From Limnochordia bacterium (GTDB lineage Bacteria; Bacillota; Limnochordia; Darwinibacteriales; B1SED10-159), in the NCBI GenBank assembly GCA_007132255.1, contig SLOZ01000368.1, positions 1-5,174 on the forward strand: a stretch of 5,174 bases of DNA, given 5' to 3'. Made by a program: the position numbers and the translations under genes. Shown here piece by piece: positions 1 through 5,174 of this stretch. Under the pieces are notes generated by a model that saw only the letters and a list, made by a program, of their open reading frames with translations, did no database searches and was not told the DNA's origin. The stretch's first letter is position 1; every line of letters begins with the position of its first letter.

Positions 1-612
1 ACCGATCTCGGTCAGAGCTTTCTGCATTTCGGCTAATTCTACCTCGGGAATATCGTCTTCGGGAAAGTCAATGGACGCCTCCACACGTACCACAAGATCC
101 AAGAGCGTCTCACGAAAGCTTTGGATTCGCTTCCGGAGGCTTCCCTCCAATTGCTTAACGGCCACATCCAGGCTGCTGTCCGTACGGGACCGTATGACAT
201 CAATCACGGCCTCAGCCTGGGAAAGGTCCATTCGGCCGTTGAGAAAGGCTCGCTTAGTGAACTCGCCGGGTTCGGCCATGCGAGCGCCGGCCTGCAGCAC
301 TACATCCAGAATCCTTTGTGAAACCTTCGGACCCCCGTGACACTGCAGCTCCACAACGTGTTCACCGGTAAACGAATGGGGAGCACGCATCACGGCAGCT
401 AGGACCTCGTCTACGGTACGCCCGGTCCGGGGATCCACAACATGTCCGTAACGCATACGATAGCCCGGTGTAGTGGCCAGCGATCCCCCTTTGACCGGTA
501 CGAATACTTGATCTGCTACAGCAAAAGCTTCGTCGCCGCTTACGCGGACTATGGCAATACCAGCCTCGCCAATGGCCGTGGCCGGTGCCGCAATGGTATC
601 ATGCACCATCAT
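1..612 (-). CDS. mnmE: tRNA uridine-5-carboxymethylaminomethyl modification GTPase MnmE, N-terminal part (3' end outside window)
   Basis: MnmE, with MnmG, installs the aminomethyl-type group on C5 of wobble uridine 34 in tRNAs reading split codon boxes; it acts in the cytoplasm as a dimer using a folate one-carbon unit. The frame is open to the left edge and gives 204 residues of a protein usually about 450-460 long. Seen in the translation: [19 protein letters not shown] (residues 5-23), [14 protein letters not shown] (81-94), [20 protein letters not shown] (113-132) and [13 protein letters not shown] (178-190). These are hallmark stretches of the folate-binding N-terminal domain and the start of the helical domain. 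The Ras-like G domain and the C-terminal Cys motif are not in the window. Two adjacent ATGs (612 and 609) are possible starts. An AGGAGG at 625-620 lies 7 nt from the first and 10 nt from the second, so 612 is preferred. The gene upstream is an acetyltransferase, not the rnpA-yidC-jag set often found beside mnmE. The family call is secure. Confidence 0.96.
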   Translation of the reverse strand, partial: MMVHDTIAAPATAIGEAGIAIVRVSGDEAFAVADQVFVPVKGGSLATTPGYRMRYGHVVDPRTGRTVDEVLAAVMRAPHSFTGEHVVELQCHGGPKVSQRILDVVLQAGARMAEPGEFTKRAFLNGRMDLSQAEAVIDVIRSRTDSSLDVAVKQLEGSLRKRIQSFRETLLDLVVRVEASIDFPEDDIPEVELAEMQKALTEIG

Positions 613-646
613 CTAAGAACCTCCTAAAACGACCTTTATCTGCAAA

Positions 647-670
647 CTCACTCTGCAAGTGGTCAGTGAG
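647..670 (-). repeat. Inverted repeat CTCACT/AGTGAG in the mnmE leader
   Basis: CTCACT at 647-652 and AGTGAG at 665-670 are perfect 6-bp inverted arms separated by 12 nt. They could form a small RNA hairpin about 22 nt upstream of the mnmE ribosome binding site. The stem is short and no T-run follows, so it is not a terminator; its role, if any, is unknown. Confidence 0.35.
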
Positions 671-751
671 CATTCAATGTAATTACGCCGGAATCTACTG
701 GGCCTCGACTCTCAAAGGACGAGTTGACCGCCAATCCCGTGTACAAAAACT

Positions 752-773
752 GTATACTATCATTATAATATAC
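752..773. repeat. 22-bp imperfect inverted repeat overlapping a promoter -10, possible operator
   Basis: GTATA at 752-756 and TATAC at 769-773 are perfect inverted arms. Pairing continues inward after one mismatch (TAT 758-760 with ATA 765-767), giving 8 of 9 matched pairs around a 4-nt centre. The dyad covers the TATAAT at 767-762 on the minus strand, where a repressor would block polymerase. AT-rich sequence yields such dyads fairly easily, so operator function is inference only. Confidence 0.4.
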
Positions 774-796
774 CATACCTTTGAGCAACCACCCAA
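762..796 (-). promoter_or_regulatory. Candidate second promoter for mnmE (AT-rich -10)
   Basis: On the minus strand TATAAT lies at 767-762. The best upstream partners are TTGCTC at 788-783 (15-nt spacer, short) with that box, or TTGGGT at 796-791 with an overlapping TATATT at 772-767 (18-nt spacer). It sits in the most AT-rich pocket of the window. Initiation near 755 would give a leader of about 140 nt before mnmE. The -35 matches are weak, so this is less certain than the promoter at 897-925. Confidence 0.45.
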
Positions 797-824
797 GAAC
801 CCAGCCAAAACTTTTGCTGCGACC

Positions 825-846
825 ACTCCTAACACAACAAAGGAGT
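825..846 (-). promoter_or_regulatory. Alternative hairpin competing with the stronger leader hairpin
   Basis: On the minus strand ACTCCT (846-841) and AGGAGT (830-825) form a perfect 6-bp stem around a 10-nt T/G-rich loop. The ACTCC of this stem is also the end of the 3' arm of the larger hairpin at 842-878, so the two structures exclude each other, as in attenuator or riboswitch-like leaders. The stem is short and weaker than its competitor; the regulatory reading is inference. Confidence 0.35.
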
Positions 847-878
847 TCCTGCGAAGGCCAATGCGCCTCGGGAACTCC
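831..878 (-). terminator. Strong hairpin with interrupted T-tract: attenuator or terminator candidate
   Basis: Read on the minus strand, GGAGTTCC (878-871) pairs perfectly with GGAACTCC (849-842). Inside, CGAGGC (870-865) pairs with GCCTTCG (858-852) if one base bulges, leaving a 6-nt loop and about 14 bp in total. The stem is followed directly by TTTGTTGTGTT (841-831), 8 T in 11. It begins only about 12 nt after the start site predicted for the promoter at 897-925, so it would end that transcript early as a roughly 60-nt RNA, or act as an attenuator ahead of mnmE. It could instead terminate transcripts arriving from the acetyltransferase gene. The T-tract is interrupted by G, so efficiency is uncertain. 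There is no T-tract on the plus-strand side. Confidence 0.5.
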
Positions 879-896
879 CATCGTGTCTGCACGTCG

Positions 897-925
897 ATTA
901 TATCTAGTTTGCCCAGCATCGTCAA
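897..925 (-). promoter_or_regulatory. Near-consensus sigma-70/sigma-A promoter reading toward mnmE
   Basis: On the minus strand TTGACG (925-920) and TATAAT (902-897) are separated by exactly 17 nt: five of six -35 bases and all six -10 bases match consensus. Initiation is expected near 890, giving a leader of about 278 nt to the mnmE start. The transcript would enter the strong hairpin at 878-842 almost at once. This is the best promoter match I found in the window. Confidence 0.7.
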
Positions 926-944
926 GACGTGTTCCGTGAACCGC

Positions 945-977
945 CCCGAAACGGCGACCAAACGGTGACCAAACGGT
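945..977. repeat. Tandem 11-bp repeat upstream of the promoter
   Basis: GACCAAACGGT occurs twice head to tail at 956-966 and 967-977, and a degenerate third unit precedes it at 945-955. The core AAACGG starts at 949, 960 and 971, exactly 11 bp apart, close to one helical turn, so all copies face the same side of the DNA. The array lies about 59-87 bp upstream of the inferred start of the promoter at 897-925, where activator sites are common. Protein binding is inference. Confidence 0.5.
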
Positions 978-1054
978 GATCAGTTTCTCGGCTTACTCGG
1001 TTACTCAGCCAACGTCGCCTTACCATAGTCATGGATGCCTTCTGCCCTGGAGCC

Positions 1055-1687
1055 CTAGCTGGATCTGCTCAGCGCAAATCCAACGGGCGTTGGTTGCTTG
1101 AGCATGGAGTACATCACAATGTTACTGTTGGGGAGCTGGTGTTCACTTGCTAGTTCAAACCCGTATCGCTGGTAAATGCCCACGTTTTGCAGATTGTGGG
1201 TCTCTAGATAGGACGAATACCCTTGTGCTGCAGCCGCTTCCAACACCGGCTGCAGCATACGACTGGCTAGACCTTGTCCCTGTCGCCTCGGATCAATCCC
1301 GATGCATATGATGTATTGGTGGGGTTCGGTGATGATGTTCCTGTGGATTTCCGTGGCAAACCTATCGTATTCTTCGTGCAGCCTCCGAACATCGGCCCCG
1401 AGTCGCGATAGAGCAAGTCCTCCGCAGCGTAACAGCCGCCAAGGCGTCATTCGATGGTTCTGAGAATCAATGGTGCACAGCACTCCCTCGATGTCGGGCG
1501 ATGGAGCTGTCACATCCCCGTAGTGGTAGGCGTAATTGACAAAGAACCGTGTGGCCACGTTCACCGAGGTCAAATTGTGTCGTTCACCAAGTACATGTCT
1601 GTACATAGGATAGTCATAAAAGGCTTTCGCCAGAACTTCGGCACATCGCGGCAAATCGGGTTTCTGAACAGTGTACAGACTCTTCAT
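1055..1687 (-). CDS. GNAT-family N-acetyltransferase
   Basis: A 210-residue cytoplasmic protein of the GCN5-related acetyltransferase family, which transfers acetyl from acetyl-CoA to an amine. The diagnostic motif A is present: IICIGIDPRRQGQGLASRML (residues 126-145), where Arg-Gln-Gly-Gln-Gly forms the pyrophosphate-binding loop. It is followed by the usual LETHNLQNVGIYQRYGFE block (161-178), the typical Asn/Tyr-containing end of the fold. The N-terminal LAKAFYDYPMYRHVLG (19-34) matches the first helices of this subgroup. The substrate cannot be deduced. The ATG at 1687 has an AGGAGG at 1700-1695 with 7-nt spacing, so the start is well supported. It lies 109 nt downstream of the beta-barrel gene on the same strand with no convincing terminator between, so read-through from the envelope operon is possible. 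No independent promoter was recognised. Confidence 0.88.
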   Translation of the reverse strand: MKSLYTVQKPDLPRCAEVLAKAFYDYPMYRHVLGERHNLTSVNVATRFFVNYAYHYGDVTAPSPDIEGVLCTIDSQNHRMTPWRLLRCGGLALSRLGADVRRLHEEYDRFATEIHRNIITEPHQYIICIGIDPRRQGQGLASRMLQPVLEAAAAQGYSSYLETHNLQNVGIYQRYGFELASEHQLPNSNIVMYSMLKQPTPVGFALSRSS

Positions 1688-1796
1688 TGGTCATCCTCCT
1701 CCCTCCATCGGCTCGTGGGCCGCGAACACTCGAGTTCATCCGTCTTGCGCTGCTGGCCAGGTCGGTGGGCAGGGAGTGTGACCCTCTGCGTACCGG
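1688..1796 (-). other. Gap between beta-barrel gene and acetyltransferase gene
   Basis: This stretch holds the acetyltransferase ribosome binding site (1700-1695) and a weak imperfect stem at 1770-1788, about 6 of 7 pairs around a 5-nt loop, starting 8 nt after the beta-barrel stop codon. No T-run follows the stem, so it is not a convincing terminator. I see no -35/-10 pair. Confidence 0.4.
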
Positions 1797-2888
1797 TTAA
1801 AAGGCAAACCTCGCTCGAACGTAGACATTTTGCAGAGTCTGCAGATTGCCCAGAGCACCATCGCCGCTGATGTAGTACATACCAGCTGAAATTTCCAAGC
1901 CATCTGCTGCATCCCAGACGATGCTGGGGTTTACCAGGAAATCCTTATCAGTGACGGCATAGATTCCGGAGACCAGAGCCTTGAGATGAGCTGTTGCTTC
2001 GTACTGCAGAGACGCCATGATTACCATGGGGTTCTGATCACCATCCCAGGTGCCATTCAACTGGCCCATCAAGACCAGTTCATTGGTTAAACTTCGGTCA
2101 AAGCCAATAGCATACTGCACGTAGGAATCCGTCACCTCGGGTTGGAACCGAGCCACCTCAGCCCGTCCAACCATTGCGCCAAAGTCTTTGGTGGCACTGG
2201 CCCCAAGCATATGGTACCGTTGGTGAACAAAGGACACCTCATTGGAGACCCCGTCGACTTGCGGCAGTGGGGACTTGTCCCAGCCGTAATAATAGGTGCC
2301 TGCAATGTCCATTCCAGGCAGCCATCGGGAAATCCGAATCCCAAGATCACCGTTGGCTGCAATAAGTTCGGGGACTTGATGATTCGGCAGTTCATGGGGA
2401 AGTCGGTGGGATTCGAATCTAGGCACCCAGACACCATCTAGCTCCCAATCTCCCACGTAATGGCGAGCTCGCAGGGCAGCAACGGCGATGCGATTATCAC
2501 CGGCCAAGGGATTTTGGTAGTTCACCGGATTGATAATATCCGTTGGGCTGGAGCCATCCATTACCCCCCAGGGGATGAACTGGATACCCATGATCCAATC
2601 GGTGCTATCTGTGTAGAACTCGCCGTAGGCTTCGCGGACTTGGATGCCGTCCCCGATATCCCCGATCTCAAGAGACACAACCAGATTAGTATCGCCGCCA
2701 AAACTGCTGAGATCCAGCTGCAGATTTCGTTGAAATTCTCCTTGGTAGGGTGTGAACTCTGTGAGTACCTGGTACTCCAAGCACAAGGTGCCGCCCACCG
2801 TGAGTTCCCGACCCCAAGAGGGGGTCGAGAACACCATTAGGATAAGCAGGACGATTCCAATTCTGTGTGAACTTGTAAGCATTTTCAT
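1797..2888 (-). CDS. DUF1302-like outer-membrane beta-barrel protein
   Basis: A predicted exported protein of 363 residues. The N-terminus is a typical signal peptide: a short basic start, a hydrophobic core IGIVLLILMVF (10-20), and likely cleavage after PSWG (about residue 26). The mature part is rich in alternating polar/hydrophobic strands with Gly and aromatic residues. It ends in YVRARFAF, the terminal-Phe strand recognised by the outer-membrane assembly (BAM) machinery. The segment IQFIPWGVMDGSSPTDIINP (102-121) resembles the conserved Trp-Gly ... Asp-x-x-Asn-Pro region of DUF1302-type proteins, which often sit beside RND exporters and LolA-like proteins. The role would be the outer-membrane end of that export route, but cargo and mechanism are not established from sequence. 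It is last of three tightly spaced genes. The start is ambiguous: the ATG at 2888 is only 3 nt from its GGGAGG, and the ATG at 2882 has better spacing. Family assignment rests on motif memory, so moderate certainty. Confidence 0.75.
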   Translation of the reverse strand: MKMLTSSHRIGIVLLILMVFSTPSWGRELTVGGTLCLEYQVLTEFTPYQGEFQRNLQLDLSSFGGDTNLVVSLEIGDIGDGIQVREAYGEFYTDSTDWIMGIQFIPWGVMDGSSPTDIINPVNYQNPLAGDNRIAVAALRARHYVGDWELDGVWVPRFESHRLPHELPNHQVPELIAANGDLGIRISRWLPGMDIAGTYYYGWDKSPLPQVDGVSNEVSFVHQRYHMLGASATKDFGAMVGRAEVARFQPEVTDSYVQYAIGFDRSLTNELVLMGQLNGTWDGDQNPMVIMASLQYEATAHLKALVSGIYAVTDKDFLVNPSIVWDAADGLEISAGMYYISGDGALGNLQTLQNVYVRARFAF

Positions 2889-2890
2889 CT

Positions 2891-2897
2891 ACCTCCC
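2891..2897 (-). promoter_or_regulatory. Ribosome binding site that decides the beta-barrel start
   Basis: GGGAGGT (2897-2891) lies between the stop codon of the LolA-like gene and the beta-barrel gene. Its GGAGG core is 3 nt from the ATG at 2888 and 9 nt from the in-frame ATG at 2882. The 9-nt spacing is much closer to normal, so translation may start at residue 3 of the longer form, removing only Met-Lys. Confidence 0.6.
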
Positions 2898-2898
2898 G

Positions 2899-3717
2899 TT
2901 AGCGAACTCGGCTCAACTGCCGCCGGCTGAAATCATCGGCTGTCAGACCAGGATTCACTGCAATATTGTCATAGGCCAATTGTGTACTGGAGTTACTCTC
3001 GAGATTGCGCATTTCGGATAGTTTGGGTATCCACAGGTCATCGATGACCTCGACGAAATCATTGGTAGTCATGACCCTGATCAAAGTTCCAGCCTCATCA
3101 AACGTCTCTGTCTGTAGTGCAATGAACCGCTCTGGACACACATAGTACACACGCTTGCTGACGCCTAGGTCTTTTACCATCTGCTTCGTTGCCGGCACAC
3201 CGCTGACAACATAGACCTCTACACCGGATAGTGTTTCCGTTCCCTCCAGATGGAACACATAGTCATCAAGATTGAGTGAAATATCTTCCACAGTGAAGTC
3301 GGAACCCATGAAACTGCCGCCCCGTTCGTCCGAGGCCATCCGCCGCTCCCGTCCCAGGGCGGGGAGGTAGATCCAATTCTCATCGTTTCCTCCTGGATCC
3401 TGAATACTCAAGAACCCTGTACCTCTAACATCAGCCGGCGCAGTGAAGCGAATCAAAGAGTATTCGGTGCCGTCTTCCATCCGCAGCGAACTCATGGTCA
3501 AGGCGCGAACCCGCTGCTGACCGCGGTGGTTCGTGATCGTCATTTCCAGATCCATACTCATGTCCTGCACCAGATCCAACGACCGTGTGCGGTCCATGAT
3601 TTCCCGACCCGACAACTCTTGAGCACCGACAGTACTGCTGTGCAGTGAAGCTCCACTGCCAAAGGCCAGAATGACGGCCGCCACAAAAACTACAAAAGTC
3701 CTAAACTTTAACAACAT
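2899..3717 (-). CDS. Outer-membrane lipoprotein-sorting (LolA-like) periplasmic protein
   Basis: A 272-residue predicted periplasmic protein. Residues 1-32 form a signal peptide with hydrophobic core FVVFVAAVILAF (8-19) and probable cleavage near Val-Gly-Ala. The mature chain carries the hallmarks of the RND-associated LolA-like family: LIRFTAPADVRGTGFLSI (88-105), ENWIYLPALGRERRM (113-127) and GGSFMGSDFTVEDI (133-146). Family members have the LolA/LolB-type half-barrel fold that shields a hydrophobic ligand. By inference this protein ferries a lipid or other hydrophobic cargo between the RND exporter encoded upstream and the outer-membrane protein encoded downstream. It is not the housekeeping LolA: it is longer, and it lies in an exporter operon. 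There is no lipobox Cys in the signal peptide, so it is soluble rather than lipid-anchored. The ATG at 3717 has an ideal AGGAGG 8 nt upstream, inside the end of the RND gene, suggesting translational coupling. Confidence 0.88.
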   Translation of the reverse strand: MLLKFRTFVVFVAAVILAFGSGASLHSSTVGAQELSGREIMDRTRSLDLVQDMSMDLEMTITNHRGQQRVRALTMSSLRMEDGTEYSLIRFTAPADVRGTGFLSIQDPGGNDENWIYLPALGRERRMASDERGGSFMGSDFTVEDISLNLDDYVFHLEGTETLSGVEVYVVSGVPATKQMVKDLGVSKRVYYVCPERFIALQTETFDEAGTLIRVMTTNDFVEVIDDLWIPKLSEMRNLESNSSTQLAYDNIAVNPGLTADDFSRRQLSRVR

Positions 3718-3720
3718 TGT

Positions 3721-5174
3721 TTATGCCTCCTTTTTGATTAACTGTGCCTGCACTTCAACGGTCTTCCCAAACGGCTTGAACACCATGGTCAAAGCAGGTG
3801 CCACCAGCATATCCCCAAGCAGTGCCATTGCAATACCGACAGCGGCCACGATGGCCATGTTCTGGAAGCCGGCCAACGGAATCATGGTAAGAGAAGCGAA
3901 ACCGGCCACAATGATAATCGTTGTGAAAATCAGCGCCCGACCGATCTTCCGGAAGTTCTCGCGATTGGCATCCAGATAGCAGCCTGTCTTGTCAAACTCT
4001 TCCTTGAAGTGGACGAAGTAGTGTACCGTGTCATCGACGGCAATCCCTAGAATCATCGGAGTGACCATCACTGTGAAGAAGTCCAAGGTCTTGTCGGTTA
4101 GCGCCATGAAGCCCAACGCCGTTACGATAGGCAGTGCATTGGGAATCATAGAAAGCAATCCCAAACGAACGGACTTCAAGACGAACATCATGACCAGCGT
4201 AATGACGGCAATGGCTGTGAACAGCGAGCGGACATTACCCGAGGTCAGCAGATCAACGGATTCCAAAAGCATCGGGATCTGTCCAACGATGCTCACTTCC
4301 GTGCCCGGTGGGAACAGCTGGGCGGCTCTGGTCTCGATGGCTTCGAATGCATCAAACAGTTCACCGGAGAATTGGGAGATCTGGACATTCAACCGCATCT
4401 GTTGGTAGTCAAAGTCGGCGTATCCGTCCAAACCGTCACCACCAGCCATTTCGTACAGCAAGAGGTATTGCGCAGTCAGGGCGTCGGAATCCGGAACCTG
4501 GTAATGCTCCACGTCATTGCCGTTCATGACCAAGTTCATTTCTTTGATCAGATTGGCCAAGCTGCCCGTGTTCACTGTGCCAGGCATGGTCTGGATGTCG
4601 GCCTGCAGCTGATCAAAGGCCTGCAGCACCGCACTAGTGCGACCCATGTCGGGTTCCGGCAGCTTAATGAAGATATCGTACGTGTACATGGCTCCTAAGC
4701 GCTCGATGGCATACTGAGCATCTCGGATGAAATCTGCCTTATCCCCAGCCATTTCCATAGTGTCAGGGTTGGTGCGAATGGAAAGACTGCTGTAGCCCAT
4801 AATGATCATGAAGATCATGGCAACCACCAGGATGGTGACGGGTCTCCGAGTAACAAGGTTGGCCCAGTTGACCATGGCCTTTTGGAACCCCGGCATCTGA
4901 CCCTTAACAACGGTCTTCTGCAGGACGCAATCCCGGCCAATAGCCAAACTGATGGGGAGGACCAGCATGACCATGATGTAGGTTACGAACGACCCTGCGG
5001 CGCAAGCGGCTCCCACAATCCGAATCGGTTCTATGGGTACCAGCATGAAGGAAATGAATCCTAGTGCCGACGTCAAGGCTGAAACAAAGACCGGCCAGGT
5101 TGCTTCGGCATAGGCATAGCGTACAGCCTGCAGCCGCGTATATCCCTGTTCGATGCCAGTCTTGAAGTGGTTCA
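3721..5174 (-). CDS. RND/MMPL-superfamily exporter, C-terminal part (5' end outside window)
   Basis: An inner-membrane proton-driven exporter of the RND superfamily (MMPL/COG1033-like). The frame is open to the right edge, giving 483 complete codons plus two bases of another. Full family members of this type are usually about 750-900 residues, so roughly the first 40% is missing. In visible numbering: the end of the first half with two membrane segments (about 27-52 and 53-78), a segment at 111-132, a periplasmic loop of about 180 residues (133-315), then five membrane segments (about 316-337, 339-358, 365-389, 410-430 and 436-465). GIAVDDTVHYFVHFKEE (376-392), with Asp380-Asp381 in the tenth segment, is the RND signature carrying the proton-relay acidic pair. 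The periplasmic loop is small, unlike AcrB-type drug pumps, which argues for the lipid-exporter-like branch. A cytoplasmic tail ends in KKEA. The next gene starts 3 nt after the stop. The substrate is unknown. Confidence 0.93.
   Translation of the reverse strand, partial: NHFKTGIEQGYTRLQAVRYAYAEATWPVFVSALTSALGFISFMLVPIEPIRIVGAACAAGSFVTYIMVMLVLPISLAIGRDCVLQKTVVKGQMPGFQKAMVNWANLVTRRPVTILVVAMIFMIIMGYSSLSIRTNPDTMEMAGDKADFIRDAQYAIERLGAMYTYDIFIKLPEPDMGRTSAVLQAFDQLQADIQTMPGTVNTGSLANLIKEMNLVMNGNDVEHYQVPDSDALTAQYLLLYEMAGGDGLDGYADFDYQQMRLNVQISQFSGELFDAFEAIETRAAQLFPPGTEVSIVGQIPMLLESVDLLTSGNVRSLFTAIAVITLVMMFVLKSVRLGLLSMIPNALPIVTALGFMALTDKTLDFFTVMVTPMILGIAVDDTVHYFVHFKEEFDKTGCYLDANRENFRKIGRALIFTTIIIVAGFASLTMIPLAGFQNMAIVAAVGIAMALLGDMLVAPALTMVFKPFGKTVEVQAQLIKKEA
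3726..3731 (-). promoter_or_regulatory. Ribosome binding site inside the end of the RND gene
   Basis: AGGAGG (3731-3726) sits within the last codons of the exporter gene (those for Lys-Glu-Ala, just before TAA) and 8 nt before the ATG of the LolA-like gene. Ribosomes finishing the exporter would stop over this site, which favours coupled translation of the pump and its periplasmic partner. Confidence 0.8.

Larger units (their letters stand above)
613..1054. other. Signal-rich non-coding region between the acetyltransferase gene and mnmE
   Basis: This 442-nt stretch has no credible gene: the short open frames in it lack ribosome binding sites, start on TTG, or run across promoter and hairpin signals. 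It is best read as the upstream and leader region of mnmE on the minus strand. In order of transcription it holds a three-fold 11-bp-spaced hexamer repeat (949-976), a near-consensus promoter (897-925), a strong hairpin with T-rich tail (831-878), an overlapping alternative hairpin (825-846), an AT-rich second promoter (762-796) with an inverted repeat over its -10, a small inverted repeat (647-670), and the mnmE ribosome binding site (619-625). No clear intrinsic terminator for the acetyltransferase transcript is seen between 926 and 1054. Confidence 0.7.

Noticed and set aside
740..769. Plus-strand promoter-like pair TGTACA, 18 nt, TATAAT
   Set aside because: No plus-strand gene follows in the window; the -10 match is a by-product of the AT-rich dyad.
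803..818. Palindrome CAAAACTTTTG with short flanking arms
   Set aside because: It is only 11 bp perfect with a 1-nt centre and A/T-run driven; too weak to call an operator on its own.
663..881. A 72-residue minus-strand open frame starting with ATG at 881
   Set aside because: It has no ribosome binding site, starts inside the leader hairpin region, and has a composition unlike the neighbouring proteins; no family resemblance.
695..961. An 88-residue minus-strand open frame with a hydrophobic middle
   Set aside because: It starts on TTG without a ribosome binding site and runs across the near-consensus promoter, hairpin and second promoter.
585..968. A 127-residue plus-strand open frame across the intergenic region
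   Set aside because: It overlaps the mnmE start and all the leader signals, has no ribosome binding site, and shows low-complexity Thr/Pro-rich translation typical of non-coding DNA.
988..1012. Small stem and TTACTC direct repeat downstream of the acetyltransferase as a terminator
   Set aside because: The stem is about 6 bp with a 13-nt loop and no T-run follows.
1454..1870. A 138-residue plus-strand open frame opposite the acetyltransferase start
   Set aside because: It is antisense to a well-supported gene and its ribosome binding site; no recognisable domain.
5074..5076. TTG at 5076 as the start of the RND exporter
   Set aside because: The frame is open to the window edge, and the upstream residues (NHFKTG ... 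ATWPVFVSALTSALGF) are typical RND first-half sequence, so the gene simply begins outside the window.
1..5174. Mobile element, CRISPR array, tRNA, rRNA, T-box or known riboswitch
   Set aside because: No transposase or integrase motifs, regularly spaced long repeats, tRNA cloverleaf or T-box sequence could be recognised on either strand.

Overview
The window reads almost entirely on the minus strand and holds five protein-coding genes, two of them cut by the window edges. The organism is probably a diderm (outer-membrane-bearing) bacterium. One gene encodes a signal-peptide-bearing beta-barrel-like protein ending in an aromatic-rich strand with terminal Phe, and its partners are a LolA-like periplasmic protein and an RND-type exporter. 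Strong AGGAGG-type ribosome binding sites precede every gene whose start is visible. Together with the moderate GC content this would fit a diderm Firmicutes-like lineage, but that placement is a low-confidence inference.

Right part (about 1797-5174, transcribed right to left): a compact three-gene envelope operon. First comes the C-terminal part of an RND/MMPL-superfamily exporter, with its 5' end outside the window. Next, 3 nt later, is an outer-membrane lipoprotein-sorting-like (LolA-fold) protein. After another 10 nt comes a DUF1302-like outer-membrane beta-barrel protein. The gene order and spacing suggest a trans-envelope route: inner-membrane pump, periplasmic hydrophobic carrier, outer-membrane component. 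The cargo cannot be read from the sequence; lipid or another hydrophobic molecule is the family-based guess.

Middle (1055-1687): a GNAT-family N-acetyltransferase, 109 nt downstream of the operon. No convincing terminator separates them, so it may be read through or transcribed separately.

Left (613-1054): a 442-nt non-coding region that is unusually rich in signals. On the minus strand it has a near-consensus sigma-70/sigma-A promoter (TTGACG, 17 nt, TATAAT). A hexamer repeated three times at exactly 11-bp spacing lies upstream of it. A strong hairpin with a T-rich tail sits immediately downstream, followed by an overlapping alternative hairpin. A second AT-rich promoter has its -10 inside a 22-bp inverted repeat. 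All of this precedes mnmE, suggesting a regulated or attenuated leader.

Far left (1-612): the N-terminal 204 residues of MnmE, the tRNA wobble-uridine modification GTPase; its G domain lies beyond the window. No mobile element, CRISPR array, rRNA or tRNA gene was seen. The operon is a known type of arrangement; the mnmE leader is the least explained part of the window.
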